From positions 248,001-312,000 of the forward strand of contig JABSQM010000014.1 in the NCBI GenBank assembly GCA_013215805.1: a stretch of 64,000 nt of DNA. Direction: 5' to 3'. Below the pieces are notes generated by a model, which saw nothing but the letters and a program-made list of their open reading frames with translations, had not been told where the DNA came from and made no database searches. Origin of the DNA: Piscirickettsiaceae bacterium. GTDB taxonomy: Bacteria; Pseudomonadota; Gammaproteobacteria; Nitrosococcales; Methylophagaceae. Made by a program: the position numbers and the translations under genes. Position 1 is the first letter of the stretch, and each line of letters opens with the position of its first letter. This document shows, piece by piece, positions 32,054 through 47,027 of this stretch.

Positions 32054-33757
32054 ATAGACCGTATATAGCTTAAATTTTAAGTTAAGATACTTTGTCAAGA
32101 TAAATATCCGACTTTAGAAAATAATTTTAGGAATGTAATTGTTTTAAAAAACTAACCTTAATAGTGTGTAATCGTACAATAATTTTCTGGGATAAGTGAG
32201 TATAAGTTTGAATGATCAGTGACAGAAAATTTTTCAGAGATGATATTCGAAATAATTGTGAGAAGTGAGCTATCGAGTTACTAACTAAAAGCAAGCGAAT
32301 ACACCCTATAATTTGTAATATCTATACAATAACTTTCATTATATAAGGTCACTGGTACTATATATTTTAAAAATATGGATTTTATTAAACAGGAAACATA
32401 TTAACCTCAGTTTTGATTCGATACATATAGAACAAGCACTACATCGTAGTAATCATAGAGTTAATATTGTTTTGAAAAGTAGATTCAATTATTTTTATAG
32501 GTGCATAAATCATAACTTAGATATTACAAGGTATAAAATATGATTATCCGTTTTTCATACCATCCACAAGAAAGCAGTAATATATATTGATACACTTATA
32601 TATGACCCAAGTCCATCTAATAACAATTGATTGGGTATACAGAAATTACCTTCTCAATAGTATAGAGTTGAGAGGACAATTGTATTGTACATACATGCTT
32701 AAGCAATTTATAGTTTTGATGAGATGAAGCTAGATAATAATGGATATTAATATCATTGAGTCAATCCATCATCTCTCTTTATACTAACTGATAGATTATA
32801 TATTGATACTAATAAATATGGACTGAATGAGAATTAAGGTACTCACTAATAAATTTAAGGTTTAAAGTGTAGTGGCAAAAATTAAAAATAATAATTTTAT
32901 TTTAGTAGCAATCAAGGTCACAGTGGTTAAAATCAACCCCCTGATTTTTTGGAAACATTAACTACCCATAAACGAATAAGATAAATAGCTATCTTATTAA
33001 GTAGATCCACAAATCACAGCGAATCATAATATATATAATTTCATAGATAGTTCACACGTTTAAAAATTAAAGCACTATAGATTATATTTATCCGCTGGCT
33101 TAAATATCTCTACAGTGGGTATCACTGGTTAACATTATATAAAATATCGCTATTATAACTGGAATTACTTGTTTTGGATTGGGAAAACAACACTATCATA
33201 AATGAAGTCAAAATGTTCATGACCGTACTAATAAAATTATCACTGTGCGAAAGATAACAAGCTCATCTATTTGAGACTTTTATATAGTGATACTAATGGC
33301 ATCTATTCAATATATTTTGCCATAGTGTATATTCAAATATTATGATCGATTGGTACAGCTGTGAGTAAAAGATATTAATAGATGTTTGTGATTATACAAC
33401 ATATCCAAATAATACAAGAGATGATAATGAAGTAGCATTAGAGCATTTTAAATTGATTATAATGCACTTCATTGCTATTTGATGTATCACGTATCATCTT
33501 AAATAAGTTAAGGAAGATCATAAGATAGTCTATATTATCATAGACTCTTATAATAAATTAAGTAATATTACATGTAGTTATACACCTACATATATCGCAA
33601 CATAATATAGCCAATATAATGTTTGCATTGTTTAATACCTTGGATAATATAGAATTGACATTTAAATGCTCCATTGCATTTAAATTATTCCTTACTGATT
33701 ATATATCTTCCTCCTCTTTATGGGGAGGAAGATATGTCTATCCAGAAATCATATTAA
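32054..33757. other. AT-rich spacer between convergent metE and gyrB
   Basis: 1.7 kb with no recognisable gene. It contains the strong hairpin next to the gyrB stop (33703-33735) and a second copy of the 11-mer TGATGTATCAC at 33480-33490. Both flanking genes end here, so no promoter is expected. Confidence 0.5.
33703..33735 (-). terminator. Strong hairpin downstream of gyrB
   Basis: ATATCTTCCTCC (33703-33714) pairs perfectly with GGAGGAAGATAT (33724-33735), and the stem can extend inward by a G-T and a C-G pair. It starts 22 bases after the gyrB stop. No long U-run follows on the gyrB transcript, so it is either a non-canonical terminator or a 3'-end stabiliser. Confidence 0.55.
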
Positions 33758-38054
<4,297 letters not shown>

Positions 38055-39587
38055 ATGAGTAAAAATTTATTCAGATCTACCTCTATAGTTAGCATGATAA
38101 CCCTGTTATCCCGTATTGTTGGCTTTATTCGAGATGTTATAATAGCTCGACTATTTGGTGCGGGACTGGTCATAGATGTATTTCTTATAGCTTTTAAAAT
38201 ACCTAATTTTTTACGTCGTTTATTTGCTGAAGGCGCATTCTCACAGGCCTTCATTCCTATTTTAGTGGAATATCGCCTGCGTGGAAATAGAGATCTCAAA
38301 TATTTGATTGTAAATACTAGTGGTACTTTAGCATGTATACTATTTATCATCACCACTATAGGCATATTGGCAACGCCAATACTAGTGATAATATTTGCTC
38401 CAGGCTTTATAAACAAGGAAATACAGATTAATTTGGCAAGTGAATTATTAATGCTTACTTTCCCCTATCTATTTTTCATTTCACTCACTGCCTTATCTGG
38501 TTCAATATTGAATTGTTTTGGCAGATTTGTGATACCAGCATTTACGCCAGTTCTCCTAAATTTATCCTTGATAGCATTTACTATATGGCTATCCCCCAAA
38601 TTAGATCAACCAGTTATAGCTTTAGCTTGGGGGGTATTATTTGGTGGTGCGATACAGTTATTATTCCAAATTCCTTTTCTAATAAGTATAGGGCAGCTGC
38701 AAATGCCTCGTTGGGGATGGAATGATAGCGGCGTACAAAAAATTATTAAACTGATGTTGCCAGCGATATTTAGCGTTTCTATATCACAAATAAATCTTCT
38801 CCTTGATACCCTTTTAGCCTCCTTTCTTACTATTGGCAGCATTTCGTGGTTGTATTATTCTGAACGCCTAGTGGAATTGCCATTAGGGGTGATTGGTATT
38901 GCTTTGTCCACAGTAATATTACCATGTTTATCTACAAAATACGCTACTGCACCAAAGGATGAATTTGCACACACTATTGATTGGGCTTTGCGTTGTGTTT
39001 TAGTCATCGGTACTCCCGCAGCTATGGGCTTAATTTTTCTTGCAGAACCATTACTATTAACCCTATTTCAATATGGGGAATTCAGCCTTGACGACGCACA
39101 CAAAGCCTCCCTGAGTTTAATGGCTTATGGTGTAGGTTTATTGCCATTTATATTAGTCAAGATATTGGCTACTGGCTATTTCGCCAGACAAGATACCAAG
39201 ACTCCAGTGAAAATTGGTATCATCACTATGATAATTAATATGATATTAAATATCATTTTAATGCTACGATTTGCACATGTCGGGCTAGCCATGGCTACAT
39301 CCTTATCCGGATTTTTAAATTCCTATTTATTGTTTATTGGATTGCGTATATCAGGTATCTATAGGTCTAACACAAAGTGGTCCTGGTTTATAGCGAAATT
39401 ATTCGTGGCTAATATAGGCCTATTAGTATTATTACTATTCCTAACGCCTTCAAATACGGTTTGGGGAAACTGGGACATGTATCAGCGTTTCAGTAATTTG
39501 TTAGGCATAATATGCATGACGGTATTAATGTATTTTGGAATATTGACTCTTATGGGTATAAAAACAAAAAGTTTATTCAAATTATGA
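38055..39587 (+). CDS. murJ: Lipid II flippase MurJ
   Basis: 510 residues with about 14 membrane helices. The N-terminus SIVSMITLLSRIVGFIRD and the MviN signature RRLFAEGAFSQAFIPIL are diagnostic. It moves lipid II across the inner membrane for peptidoglycan synthesis. ribF/ileS, which often follow, are replaced by a dead IS6 element. Confidence 0.95.
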   Translation: MSKNLFRSTSIVSMITLLSRIVGFIRDVIIARLFGAGLVIDVFLIAFKIPNFLRRLFAEGAFSQAFIPILVEYRLRGNRDLKYLIVNTSGTLACILFIITTIGILATPILVIIFAPGFINKEIQINLASELLMLTFPYLFFISLTALSGSILNCFGRFVIPAFTPVLLNLSLIAFTIWLSPKLDQPVIALAWGVLFGGAIQLLFQIPFLISIGQLQMPRWGWNDSGVQKIIKLMLPAIFSVSISQINLLLDTLLASFLTIGSISWLYYSERLVELPLGVIGIALSTVILPCLSTKYATAPKDEFAHTIDWALRCVLVIGTPAAMGLIFLAEPLLLTLFQYGEFSLDDAHKASLSLMAYGVGLLPFILVKILATGYFARQDTKTPVKIGIITMIINMILNIILMLRFAHVGLAMATSLSGFLNSYLLFIGLRISGIYRSNTKWSWFIAKLFVANIGLLVLLLFLTPSNTVWGNWDMYQRFSNLLGIICMTVLMYFGILTLMGIKTKSLFKL

Positions 39588-39607
39588 TTCGGATTCATAG
39601 GAAATAG

Positions 39608-40475
39608 AGGATCCATTGAAAAAAATAGCTTCATAACTTAATATTTGCTTTCTCTCACAGCAGTCTAACTATTTATAAGCAACCCCGACTGCACATGGAA
39701 ATACTTAGCCCCCTGATGTTATCCTCTGGTACATCCGTTGGTATGGCTCCGCTTCCTTAAGTTACGCTAATCTTAGCGATATGTTGACTGAACAAGGAAT
39801 TGAGGTACTCTTCAACCCTCTATAGATGGTTTGTCGCATATGGCCCAGAGCTAAGAAAGCATCTTAGTCACAGCTATCAGTTCATCCGTGCCGACTTCTA
39901 ATAGCGGCTCGATGAAACCTATGTTAAAATGAAAGGAAAATAGCATTACCTGTGCCATACTATCAATGAGCGTAGGGAGACGCTAGACTTTCATCCCCCC
40001 CCCCAAGCACGATAACCATACAGCTTACCAGTGCCCGAAGCACTGCCTACGTTACTATCAAAAAGGCAGACAGCTAAAAAATATTGAACGCGGACAAGCA
40101 TACATCTTACGCCTATGCTATCGCTTGCTGGAAAAGAGAACAAAAGCTGCGAAAAGACATAGAGCAACGGCAGATAAAGTGCCTCAACAATGGTATCGAA
40201 TCCGACCATGCCCCCGATTAAAAAAACTCATCGACAAAGGACGGGATTTCTGAGTACGAAAACGAGCCTAGTCAACTATCCAAGGCTACTGGTCGCTAAG
40301 AATACTGAACAAGGAACAGTTTGATTTATGGTTACGTCGTAACGAGCGAAAGACGCTCGTGCGGGAGCAATCCGCCTTGATTAATCTCTTCTTCACTGTG
40401 AAGACTGTCTCTACCTGATAAATAGATCAAAGTCAGGTTAAATTTACCTATTGTTATCTTTTGTAATAGACCCTA
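39608..40475 (+). mobile_element. Degenerate IS6-family insertion sequence
   Basis: About 868 bases bounded by imperfect inverted repeats: AGGATCCATTGAAAAAAAT at 39608-39626 and the complement of AGGGTCTATTACAAAAGAT at 40457-40475 (14 of 19 positions match). IS6 ends typically begin GG(G/C)xCTGTTGCAAA. The inside has visibly more G+C than the surrounding DNA and contains the broken transposase. I see no convincing 8-base target duplication. It is inserted between murJ and ompW. Confidence 0.75.
39680..40420 (+). pseudogene. Broken IS6-family transposase
   Basis: Fragments in changing frames read in order: PDVILWYIRWYGSASLSY (N-terminal), LYRWFVAYGPELRKHLSH, then RLDETYVKMKGK-stop-HYL with the first catalytic Asp and a Trp codon turned to TAG, ETLDF, and a late CLNNGIESDHAPIKK-like segment corresponding to the third catalytic region (family NNRIEQDHRxIK). 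A run of ten C at 39996-40005 lies near one frame break. Several stops and shifts make it inactive. Confidence 0.85.
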
Positions 40476-40511
40476 AATAAACTGATTGTACATCTTATCT
40501 ATCAATAACAT

Positions 40512-40551
40512 AAAAAAAAGGACCCTCACCATTTGATGAGGATCCTTTTTT
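40512..40551 (-). terminator. Rho-independent terminator of ompW
   Basis: On the reverse strand the stem GGATCCTCA / TGAGGGTCC (one G-T pair) with an 8-base loop is preceded by A's and followed by a run of eight T's. It begins 18 bases after the ompW stop. This is the most canonical terminator in the window. Confidence 0.9.
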
Positions 40552-40568
40552 AGGTTGAAAATGAAATT

Positions 40569-41294
40569 TTAGAATTTACGACCAATACCTATACCAAATA
40601 CAAACGGATCAATGTCAGTATCGATCTTAGCACTTGCATCTTGATGAATATCCGTAAATTTAGCTTCAGTATGCATATCAATATATTTCACATCTAAATT
40701 CATGAACCAGTCCTCATTTAATGCTATATCTACCCCTGCCTGTGCTGCTAGGCCCCAAGAGTCTTTCAATTCAACTGAGCTTATAACCTCTTTTTTATCG
40801 TCATCTTTTTTGGCCACACCAGAACTAATTGGTATATTAGCATTGTAAAAATGGGTATAATTAATTCCTGCGCCTATATACGGACGGACATTCGAGTTAT
40901 TTAAAAAATGATATTGCAAAGTCAAAGTTGGAGGTAATATTTTAGTCACAATAACATTCTTTGAGCCAGATGTTAGTGCTTCACCAAGTTTTTCCGTTGC
41001 TGAAACAACATGCTGCGAATAGCCTAGAATTAACTCAACACCCCAGTTAGAAGAAAGCATATATGTGATGTCTAATTCTGGAACAGCATCATCACTCACC
41101 GTAGCACCTTCACCTAAGCTTGTTGTATTAGTGCCAGATCCTAAAACAAGGTCACTACTATTAGAATTAGTATTGATATTGATTATACGTCCTCTAACTA
41201 ACCAATCACCTTGCTCATAAGCCATCGCAGGCGTTGTCATGGTTGTAACTGTGGTCGCAACAATAATTGCAGCTGCGAAATTTCGTATCTTCAT
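40569..41294 (-). CDS. ompW: OmpW-family outer membrane protein
   Basis: 241 residues. Cleavable signal peptide (Ala-rich, cut near TTPAMA then YEQGDWLVRGR), then an eight-stranded barrel with the OmpW blocks PELDITYMLSSNWGVELILG, LPPTLTLQYHF and RPYIGAGINYTHFY, ending in the C-terminal Phe needed for Bam assembly (GIGIGRKF). OmpW proteins form narrow hydrophobic channels. It has a clear promoter, a strong ribosome-binding site (AAAGGAG) and a strong terminator, so it is probably well expressed as a single-gene unit. Confidence 0.93.
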   Translation of the reverse strand: MKIRNFAAAIIVATTVTTMTTPAMAYEQGDWLVRGRIININTNSNSSDLVLGSGTNTTSLGEGATVSDDAVPELDITYMLSSNWGVELILGYSQHVVSATEKLGEALTSGSKNVIVTKILPPTLTLQYHFLNNSNVRPYIGAGINYTHFYNANIPISSGVAKKDDDKKEVISSVELKDSWGLAAQAGVDIALNEDWFMNLDVKYIDMHTEAKFTDIHQDASAKIDTDIDPFVFGIGIGRKF

Positions 41295-41339
41295 TAATAT
41301 TTCTCCTTTGAAAAATCAGATTATTTTATGTGAATATGA

Positions 41340-41369
41340 ATTATACTGTACTATCATGCTCCTCGCCAA
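41340..41369 (-). promoter_or_regulatory. Sigma70-type promoter of ompW
   Basis: On the reverse strand TTGGCG (41369-41364), an 18-base spacer and TATAAT (41345-41340) lie about 46 bases upstream of the ompW start codon. Confidence 0.6.
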
Positions 41370-42521
41370 AAAAATTATTGTAATCCAGATCAAGTAAGTT
41401 AAATTATTACTAGCCATAGACATCTAATAAATAGAGAAATGGAACTATAGCACTCCTCTTCTTTAAAAGCACTACTAAACTCCATAGTATTATATGGATA
41501 ACCTTAAATTTATTAAAGATATATTTTATCTTTCTAGAATATTAATATTTAATATATTATATAGACATATTAAATATAATGCTTTGTTATATTGGACAGA
41601 TGTAGTACTTAATTACCAAATGGTATGTAAGTTGATCTGCTTTGTGATTATTCAGGTGTATTCATCACAAGATATTTAAATTTTTCTATATTTCTCAAAA
41701 GATATGGATCCCCCCCTATTATAACAACTAATCTGTTATTCTTACAGCAATAAAAATAAACGACTGACAGTCTCAACGGCTAAGCCAATATAATGCGCAA
41801 TATCTCCTCAAGATATACTAAGTTTAAAATCAGTTGCCGAAAAGCCTAGTTTTATAAAAATATGTGAATATACATAATAGTATAGGTCGCTAATTTTTCA
41901 TCTGCATATTTTTTACCTAATCGCAACAACAAATTTTTATCGCTCGATGATTATTCTATTATCCTAAATAATAATTAAAATTATAATAGTAGCACTATTT
42001 TTCCCATGTCCTTCATATTGTCGTATGGTGATTAACGAAAGGTACTGCTTTCTAAGGCTTTTACATTAAATTAATAAAATTGCTGATATAATAACATCTA
42101 ATTCAACAAATTCACCGGGAAAATAAAATCCTGTAACTTGTTCTAGTCCATCATCGGCAGAAATAGTTTTTAAATATCTATAACGAACTATAAATCATGG
42201 ATTAAAATTTAAATTGAATATAAATAATAGTTGTCCAAATTCGTGCATTTAGATACGTTTAATAATTTTATCCAACTTTTCTGAATCATCATGATGTAAT
42301 CAAAGCTAGGAGCATAATCCATATAATTAGCACTCTTGATAAAGTACTTGATATTCTTGTGTAAGATTCACTAGATCTTAGAATGGAGGTATCAAATTAT
42401 TAGACGACATTACATAACTTAGCTGCTGCTTACCGCATGATACTCCTTAAAATACATATTACTTTAAATATGGCTGTAAAACAATTACCATACTATACAT
42501 GCTGATCCTCAGGATAAACTC
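41370..42521. other. AT-rich spacer between ompW and hisB
   Basis: About 1.15 kb between divergent ompW and hisB. hisG, hisD and hisC, which usually precede hisB, are absent from the window and no remnants are recognisable. No his leader peptide with a His-codon run was seen. Confidence 0.5.
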
Positions 42522-43115
42522 ATGATATCTCGTATCGCAACGGTTGTACGTAACACTTTAGAAACTCAGGTTAAAGTAAATATTAATCTTGACGGAACGG
42601 GTCAATTTAGTGCAGAAACTGGTATTAATTTTCTAGATCATATGATGAATCAAATTGCCCGCAATGGATTATTTGATATGTCGGTCATTGCCAAAGGAGA
42701 TTTGCATATTGATGCACATCACACTGTTGAAGACATTGGCATCACCTTAGGGCAGGCTCTAAAACTAGTTATAGGAAATAAGGAGGGCATGCTACGTTAT
42801 GGTCATGCATATGTTCCTTTGGACGAAGCATTATCTAGAGTTGTGATAGATTTATCTGGACGACCAGGAATTAAGTTTAATGTTAAATTTACTCGAGATA
42901 AAATTGGTGAATTTGATGTAGATTTATTTTATGAGTTTTTCCGTGGTTGTGCTAATCATGCCGCAATTACACTACATATTGATTTGATCAGAGGCTACAA
43001 TGCGCATCATATTGCAGAAACTATTTTTAAAGCGTTTGGTAGAGCATTACGAATGGCAGTCACCTTAGAACCACGTGCCTTAAAACAACTACCATCAACA
43101 AAAGGAACTCTATAG
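42522..43115 (+). CDS. hisB: Imidazoleglycerol-phosphate dehydratase HisB
   Basis: 197 residues, the monofunctional form (no phosphatase domain). Metal-binding motifs [42 protein letters not shown] and NAHHIAE are intact. It dehydrates imidazoleglycerol phosphate to imidazoleacetol phosphate. First gene of the his-hinT-tat cluster. Confidence 0.96.
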   Translation: MISRIATVVRNTLETQVKVNINLDGTGQFSAETGINFLDHMMNQIARNGLFDMSVIAKGDLHIDAHHTVEDIGITLGQALKLVIGNKEGMLRYGHAYVPLDEALSRVVIDLSGRPGIKFNVKFTRDKIGEFDVDLFYEFFRGCANHAAITLHIDLIRGYNAHHIAETIFKAFGRALRMAVTLEPRALKQLPSTKGTL

Positions 43116-43206
43116 TACTGCTACCTTATTATTAGCAAAAGCAGTAAAATAGATATTTCTATTACAAATACACGGGTACAATAAAATTCATTTAATTCAT
43201 TAAAAC

Positions 43207-43863
43207 ATGAAATTATTTATGCGACAAGTAGCAATCATTGATTATGGCATGGGCAATTTACGTTCTGTACATAAAGCCCTAGAAAGAATAGCTAAAAATA
43301 ATGCTATTATTAAGATAACCTCTAATTCAAAACAAATTTTAGCTGCTAGTCATGTAATACTTCCAGGTGTGGGTGCGATTCGTGATTGCATCCGTGAACT
43401 TCAACGATTACAGCTTGATCATGTTGTATGCGAAGTGGCAAAACAAAAACCGTTATTAGGAATATGCCTTGGCATGCAAGCGTTATTGACCTGTAGTGAA
43501 GAAAATGGTGGTATTAATAATTTAGGCCTCATTCGAGGAAATGTATGTCGTTTTGATATTCAACACAGTACTAATGGCGAACACCTAAAAGTACCTCATA
43601 TGGGGTGGAATAGGGTAAATCAAACCTTATATCATCCTATGTGGAATAACATAGATCAAAACAGTTATTTTTATTTTGCTCACAGTTATTTCGCAACGCC
43701 TAATGAAGCGCTTGTTATTGCAGCCACTACTTCCTATCTAAACACATTCGCTTCTGCGATATATAAGGAGAATATATTTGCAGTACAGTTTCACCCAGAA
43801 AAAAGTCAGCATGTTGGCCTACAATTACTTAAAAATTTTTTAGATTGGGACGGTCAATCCTAA
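43207..43863 (+). CDS. hisH: Imidazole glycerol phosphate synthase glutaminase subunit HisH
   Basis: 218 residues from ATG 43207; an ATG at 43219 (MRQVAIIDYGMGNLRSV) fits the family start better and neither has a good ribosome-binding site. Triad: Cys in LLGICLGMQALL, His and Glu in VQFHPEKS. It supplies ammonia to HisF. A 91-base spacer separates it from hisB. Confidence 0.95.
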   Translation: MKLFMRQVAIIDYGMGNLRSVHKALERIAKNNAIIKITSNSKQILAASHVILPGVGAIRDCIRELQRLQLDHVVCEVAKQKPLLGICLGMQALLTCSEENGGINNLGLIRGNVCRFDIQHSTNGEHLKVPHMGWNRVNQTLYHPMWNNIDQNSYFYFAHSYFATPNEALVIAATTSYLNTFASAIYKENIFAVQFHPEKSQHVGLQLLKNFLDWDGQS

Positions 43864-43897
43864 ATATAACTGAATATAATTTTACAGGTGAATATTT

Positions 43898-44641
43898 ATG
43901 TTGCTAATCCCTGCTATTGATTTGAAGAAAGGACAATGTGTTCGTTTGCGTCAAGGTCGCATGGAGGACAGCACAGTGTTCTCCAGCGATCCACTTGCTA
44001 TGGCAAAAAAGTGGTTAAAAGCAGGTGCTAAACGATTACATATAGTCGATCTTGATGGTGCCTTATCCGGCAAGCCTGTTCATAAAAAAATAATAAAGCA
44101 AATTTGTACAAACTTTCCCGATATTGATGTACAGGTAGGTGGCGGTATAGGTGATGAAGATACCGTTCAGGACTATATTGAGGCGGGTGCACGTTACGTT
44201 ATTATTGGTACCAAAGCAATTAATTCACCTGATATCATTGATAATATTTGTGCTAAATTCCCTGGTCATATCGTTATAGCCCTTGATGCAAAAGATGGCA
44301 AAGCAGCAACTGACGGCTGGTCTAATATATCGCATTATAAAGTTATTGACATTGCTAAACATCTTAATCCTATAAATATTGAAGCTATTATTTACACTGA
44401 CATCAGCCGTGATGGTATGATGCAAGGTGTAAACTTATCTTCGACTAGAAACCTCGCACGTGAAATCAAGATCCCGGTAATCGCCTCAGGTGGCATTAAT
44501 AGCTACGATGACATCATAAAATTATGCCGTTATGAAAGTGAGGGGATAACAGGTGCTGTTATTGGTCGAGCTATCTATGAAGGGGTGATTGATTTAGCTA
44601 AAGGTCAGCATTTAGCCAATCACCATACCTCCACCGCATAA
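43898..44641 (+). CDS. hisA: ProFAR isomerase HisA
   Basis: 247 residues; a half-barrel repeat TIM barrel. Catalytic Asp in [19 protein letters not shown] and the second in [14 protein letters not shown]; phosphate loops [11 protein letters not shown] and [11 protein letters not shown]. Isomerises ProFAR to PRFAR in histidine synthesis. Confidence 0.96.
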   Translation: MLLIPAIDLKKGQCVRLRQGRMEDSTVFSSDPLAMAKKWLKAGAKRLHIVDLDGALSGKPVHKKIIKQICTNFPDIDVQVGGGIGDEDTVQDYIEAGARYVIIGTKAINSPDIIDNICAKFPGHIVIALDAKDGKAATDGWSNISHYKVIDIAKHLNPINIEAIIYTDISRDGMMQGVNLSSTRNLAREIKIPVIASGGINSYDDIIKLCRYESEGITGAVIGRAIYEGVIDLAKGQHLANHHTSTA

Positions 44642-44663
44642 TAATTCATTCTCAGGTTATTAC

Positions 44664-45437
44664 ATGGCTTTAGCAAAACGTATCATTCCCTGTCTTGATG
44701 TCGACAACGGACACGTCGTGAAAGGAGTGAGGTTTATTGATATTCGTTATGCAGGAAATCCAGTTGAGGTAGCCAAATACTACGATCAGCAAGGTGCGGA
44801 TGAGATTATTTTTTTAGATATCGCAGCTACCCACCATAATCGCAATACTATGGTGAATATGGTTGAAGCAGTAGCTAGTCAAGTCTTTATTCCATTGACG
44901 GTTGGTGGGGGAATTCATACTACTGATGATATACGAAACATGCTGAATGCTGGTGCAGATAAAGTTAGCATTAATTCCGCTGCGGTGACAAATCCCACAT
45001 TCATAATAAAAGCTGCTGAAAAATTTGGTTCACAATGTATTGTCGTGGCGATTGATGTTAAAATAGACACCAAGTCAAGTGAGGAGCCCCAGTGGGAGGT
45101 TTTCATCCATGGAGGGCGTACGCCAACAGGTTTAAAAGCAGTAGAATGGGCGAAGGAGGTAGTATCTTATGGTGCCGGAGAAATTTTGCTAACTAGCATA
45201 GATCGTGATGGAACTAAGTCTGGATTTGATCTTAATATTACTCGTGCAATCAGTGATACTGTATCAGTACCTGTTATTGCTTCCGGGGGTGTCGGTAAAT
45301 TACAAGACCTAATCGATGGTATTAAAAAAGGTAAGGCTGATGCCGTCTTAGCGGCAAGTATCTTCCATTTTGGAGAATACTCTGTACAAGATGTCAAACA
45401 TCAAATGCTAAGCCAAGGTATCGAGGTTCGCCTGTAA
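44664..45437 (+). CDS. hisF: Imidazole glycerol phosphate synthase cyclase subunit HisF
   Basis: 257 residues. Catalytic Asp in [17 protein letters not shown] and in [14 protein letters not shown]; phosphate loops [11 protein letters not shown] and [10 protein letters not shown]. With HisH makes imidazole glycerol phosphate and AICAR. The last base of its stop codon is the A of the hisI ATG, so they overlap by one base. Confidence 0.97.
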   Translation: MALAKRIIPCLDVDNGHVVKGVRFIDIRYAGNPVEVAKYYDQQGADEIIFLDIAATHHNRNTMVNMVEAVASQVFIPLTVGGGIHTTDDIRNMLNAGADKVSINSAAVTNPTFIIKAAEKFGSQCIVVAIDVKIDTKSSEEPQWEVFIHGGRTPTGLKAVEWAKEVVSYGAGEILLTSIDRDGTKSGFDLNITRAISDTVSVPVIASGGVGKLQDLIDGIKKGKADAVLAASIFHFGEYSVQDVKHQMLSQGIEVRL

Positions 45438-45817
45438 TGCCTTGGTTAAATCAAATTAAATGGAATGTTGATGGCCTGATTCCAGTAATAACGCAAGAAT
45501 TTGACTCTAATCAAGTACTTAATTTAGCATGGATGAGCAAAGAATCATTGACACTTTCCGTAAAGAAAGGCTATGTAATTTATTGGTCACGTTCCCGTAA
45601 AAAGCTATGGAACAAAGGTGAACAGTCTGGTCATAAGCAGCTAATTAAACATATAAATCTAGATTGTGATGATGACACTCTACTAATAAAGGTGGAGCAA
45701 ATTGGAGGCATAGCCTGCCACACTGGTCGACATCACTGCTTTTATCAGAAATTGCAAAACAATAAATGGATAACAACCTACGGAGTATTGAAAGATCCAA
45801 AAGAAATATACGTATGA
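45437..45817 (+). CDS. hisI: Phosphoribosyl-AMP cyclohydrolase HisI
   Basis: 126 residues, separate from HisE. Family motifs: ARMxN-like LNLAWMSKESL, YWSRSRKKLWNKGEQSGH, and the metal-binding DCDDDTLLIKVEQ and ACHTGRHHCFY. Opens the PR-AMP ring. Ends in ATGA shared with hisE. Confidence 0.95.
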   Translation: MPWLNQIKWNVDGLIPVITQEFDSNQVLNLAWMSKESLTLSVKKGYVIYWSRSRKKLWNKGEQSGHKQLIKHINLDCDDDTLLIKVEQIGGIACHTGRHHCFYQKLQNNKWITTYGVLKDPKEIYV

Positions 45818-46131
45818 ATGACATCCTAAATAAATTAAATAAGGTGATCCAAGCATGTAAGAATGATGATTCAGAACAATCTTATGTTGCTAGTTTATAT
45901 AGGTCAGGTACAGATACGATCCTTAAAAAATTAGGAGAAGAGGCTATTGAGACTGTAATTGCCGGCAAAGCAGGCAATCGCGATGAAATTATTTATGAGA
46001 TGGCTGATCTTTGGTTTCATAGTCTAGTTTTATTAGCTCATAACAATATCGATCTACAAGCCGTATTAGGTGAACTTAACCGCCGTTGGGGTGTGTCTGG
46101 AATAGAAGAAAAATATAGAAGGAGTGAATAA
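45814..46131 (+). CDS. hisE: Phosphoribosyl-ATP pyrophosphatase HisE
   Basis: 105 residues from ATG 45814, which overlaps the hisI stop by four bases; a longer frame inside hisI is not real. Contains SYVASLYRSGTDTILKKLGE and EEAIETVIAGK, the MazG-like metal-binding helices. Hydrolyses PR-ATP to PR-AMP. Its stop overlaps the hinT ATG by one base. Confidence 0.95.
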   Translation: MNDILNKLNKVIQACKNDDSEQSYVASLYRSGTDTILKKLGEEAIETVIAGKAGNRDEIIYEMADLWFHSLVLLAHNNIDLQAVLGELNRRWGVSGIEEKYRRSE

Positions 46132-46457
46132 TGATAGATTGCTTATTCTGTGAAATTATTGATGGTAGCGTTGCTTCCAGCAAAGTATATGAGGATAAGC
46201 AATTATACGTTTTTAAGGATACTCACCCCAGATCTGAAGTGCATATTTTGGTTGTACCTAAAGAGCATATTAAAAGTATCAACGAGTTAACAAATGAACA
46301 CCAAGTACTAATTTCAACAATGGTATTACAATTATCGGAACTTGCTCGTTCGCAGGGCTTAGTTAATGGTTTTAGAACTGTCATTAGTACAGGTCCAGGC
46401 GGAGGTCAAGAGATTGACCATTTACATATGCATATTTTGGGAGAAAAAATTTGCTAA
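46131..46457 (+). CDS. hinT: HIT-family purine nucleoside phosphoramidase HinT
   Basis: 108 residues; HIT triad His97-x-His99-x-His101 in DHLHMHILGEK, and CLFCEIIDGSV start. HinT cleaves AMP-linked phosphoramidates such as adenylated intermediates formed by aminoacyl-tRNA synthetases. Its place between hisE and tatA is the usual betaproteobacterial order. Confidence 0.95.
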   Translation: MIDCLFCEIIDGSVASSKVYEDKQLYVFKDTHPRSEVHILVVPKEHIKSINELTNEHQVLISTMVLQLSELARSQGLVNGFRTVISTGPGGGQEIDHLHMHILGEKIC

Positions 46458-46491
46458 ATCACCCCACTAGCAAAATGTAGAGGAGATCATC

Positions 46492-46734
46492 ATGAGTTTA
46501 GGTGGAATTAGCTTATGGCAATTATTGATAGTTCTATTGATCGTTATCTTATTATTCGGCACAAATAAATTGCGCTCATTAGGAAGTGATTTAGGTAATG
46601 CCATAAAAAATTTTAGACGATCGATGAAGGAGGGAGAACAAACTACGGACACTGAGAATGATCAAATTATACAGCAAAAGCCCCCTCCCCAGACCAAGGC
46701 ATATAAATCTGAAAAGGATGAACAACCGAGATAA
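46492..46734 (+). CDS. tatA: Sec-independent translocase protein TatA
   Basis: 80 residues, strong ribosome-binding site (AGAGGAGA). One membrane helix ([17 protein letters not shown]), the FG hinge, then an amphipathic helix ([19 protein letters not shown]) and a charged tail. TatA forms the pore-like assembly that moves folded proteins. Confidence 0.95.
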   Translation: MSLGGISLWQLLIVLLIVILLFGTNKLRSLGSDLGNAIKNFRRSMKEGEQTTDTENDQIIQQKPPPQTKAYKSEKDEQPR

Positions 46735-46739
46735 ACATT

Positions 46740-47027
46740 ATGTTTGATATAGGTTTCTGGGAATTATTACTTATTGTTATTGTCGCTTCGGCTGTATTTG
46801 GCCCCGAACGGTTACCTAGATTAATCCGAGTCATAGGTTTATGGTTCGGACGTGCCAACCACTCCATACAGTCCATTCATAATGAAATATCACGAGAACT
46901 ACTTATTGAAGAGTCTAAACAAGCATTAGATAACATAGTAAAGCCACCAAGAATAAACGAAGAGACTTCACAAATTCAAGGATATATGAAACATAAGGAT
47001 AGAGATGGACACCGAAGATCATCATAA
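46740..47027 (+). CDS. tatB: Sec-independent translocase protein TatB
   Basis: 95 residues, shorter than E. coli TatB (171). MFDIGFWELLLIVIVASAVFGPERLP is split here as helix FWELLLIVIVASAV plus hinge FGPERLPRLIR, which is TatB rather than TatA. The tail is cut short as in many reduced genomes. Overlaps tatC by 23 bases. Confidence 0.94.
   Translation: MFDIGFWELLLIVIVASAVFGPERLPRLIRVIGLWFGRANHSIQSIHNEISRELLIEESKQALDNIVKPPRINEETSQIQGYMKHKDRDGHRRSS

Noticed and set aside
39991-40209. 72-codon reverse frame inside the IS6 element
   Set aside because: Antisense shadow of the broken transposase including the C-run (poly-Gly end).
41494-41679. 61-codon frame upstream of ompW/hisB
   Set aside because: Low-complexity Ile/Leu/Tyr; no ribosome-binding site.
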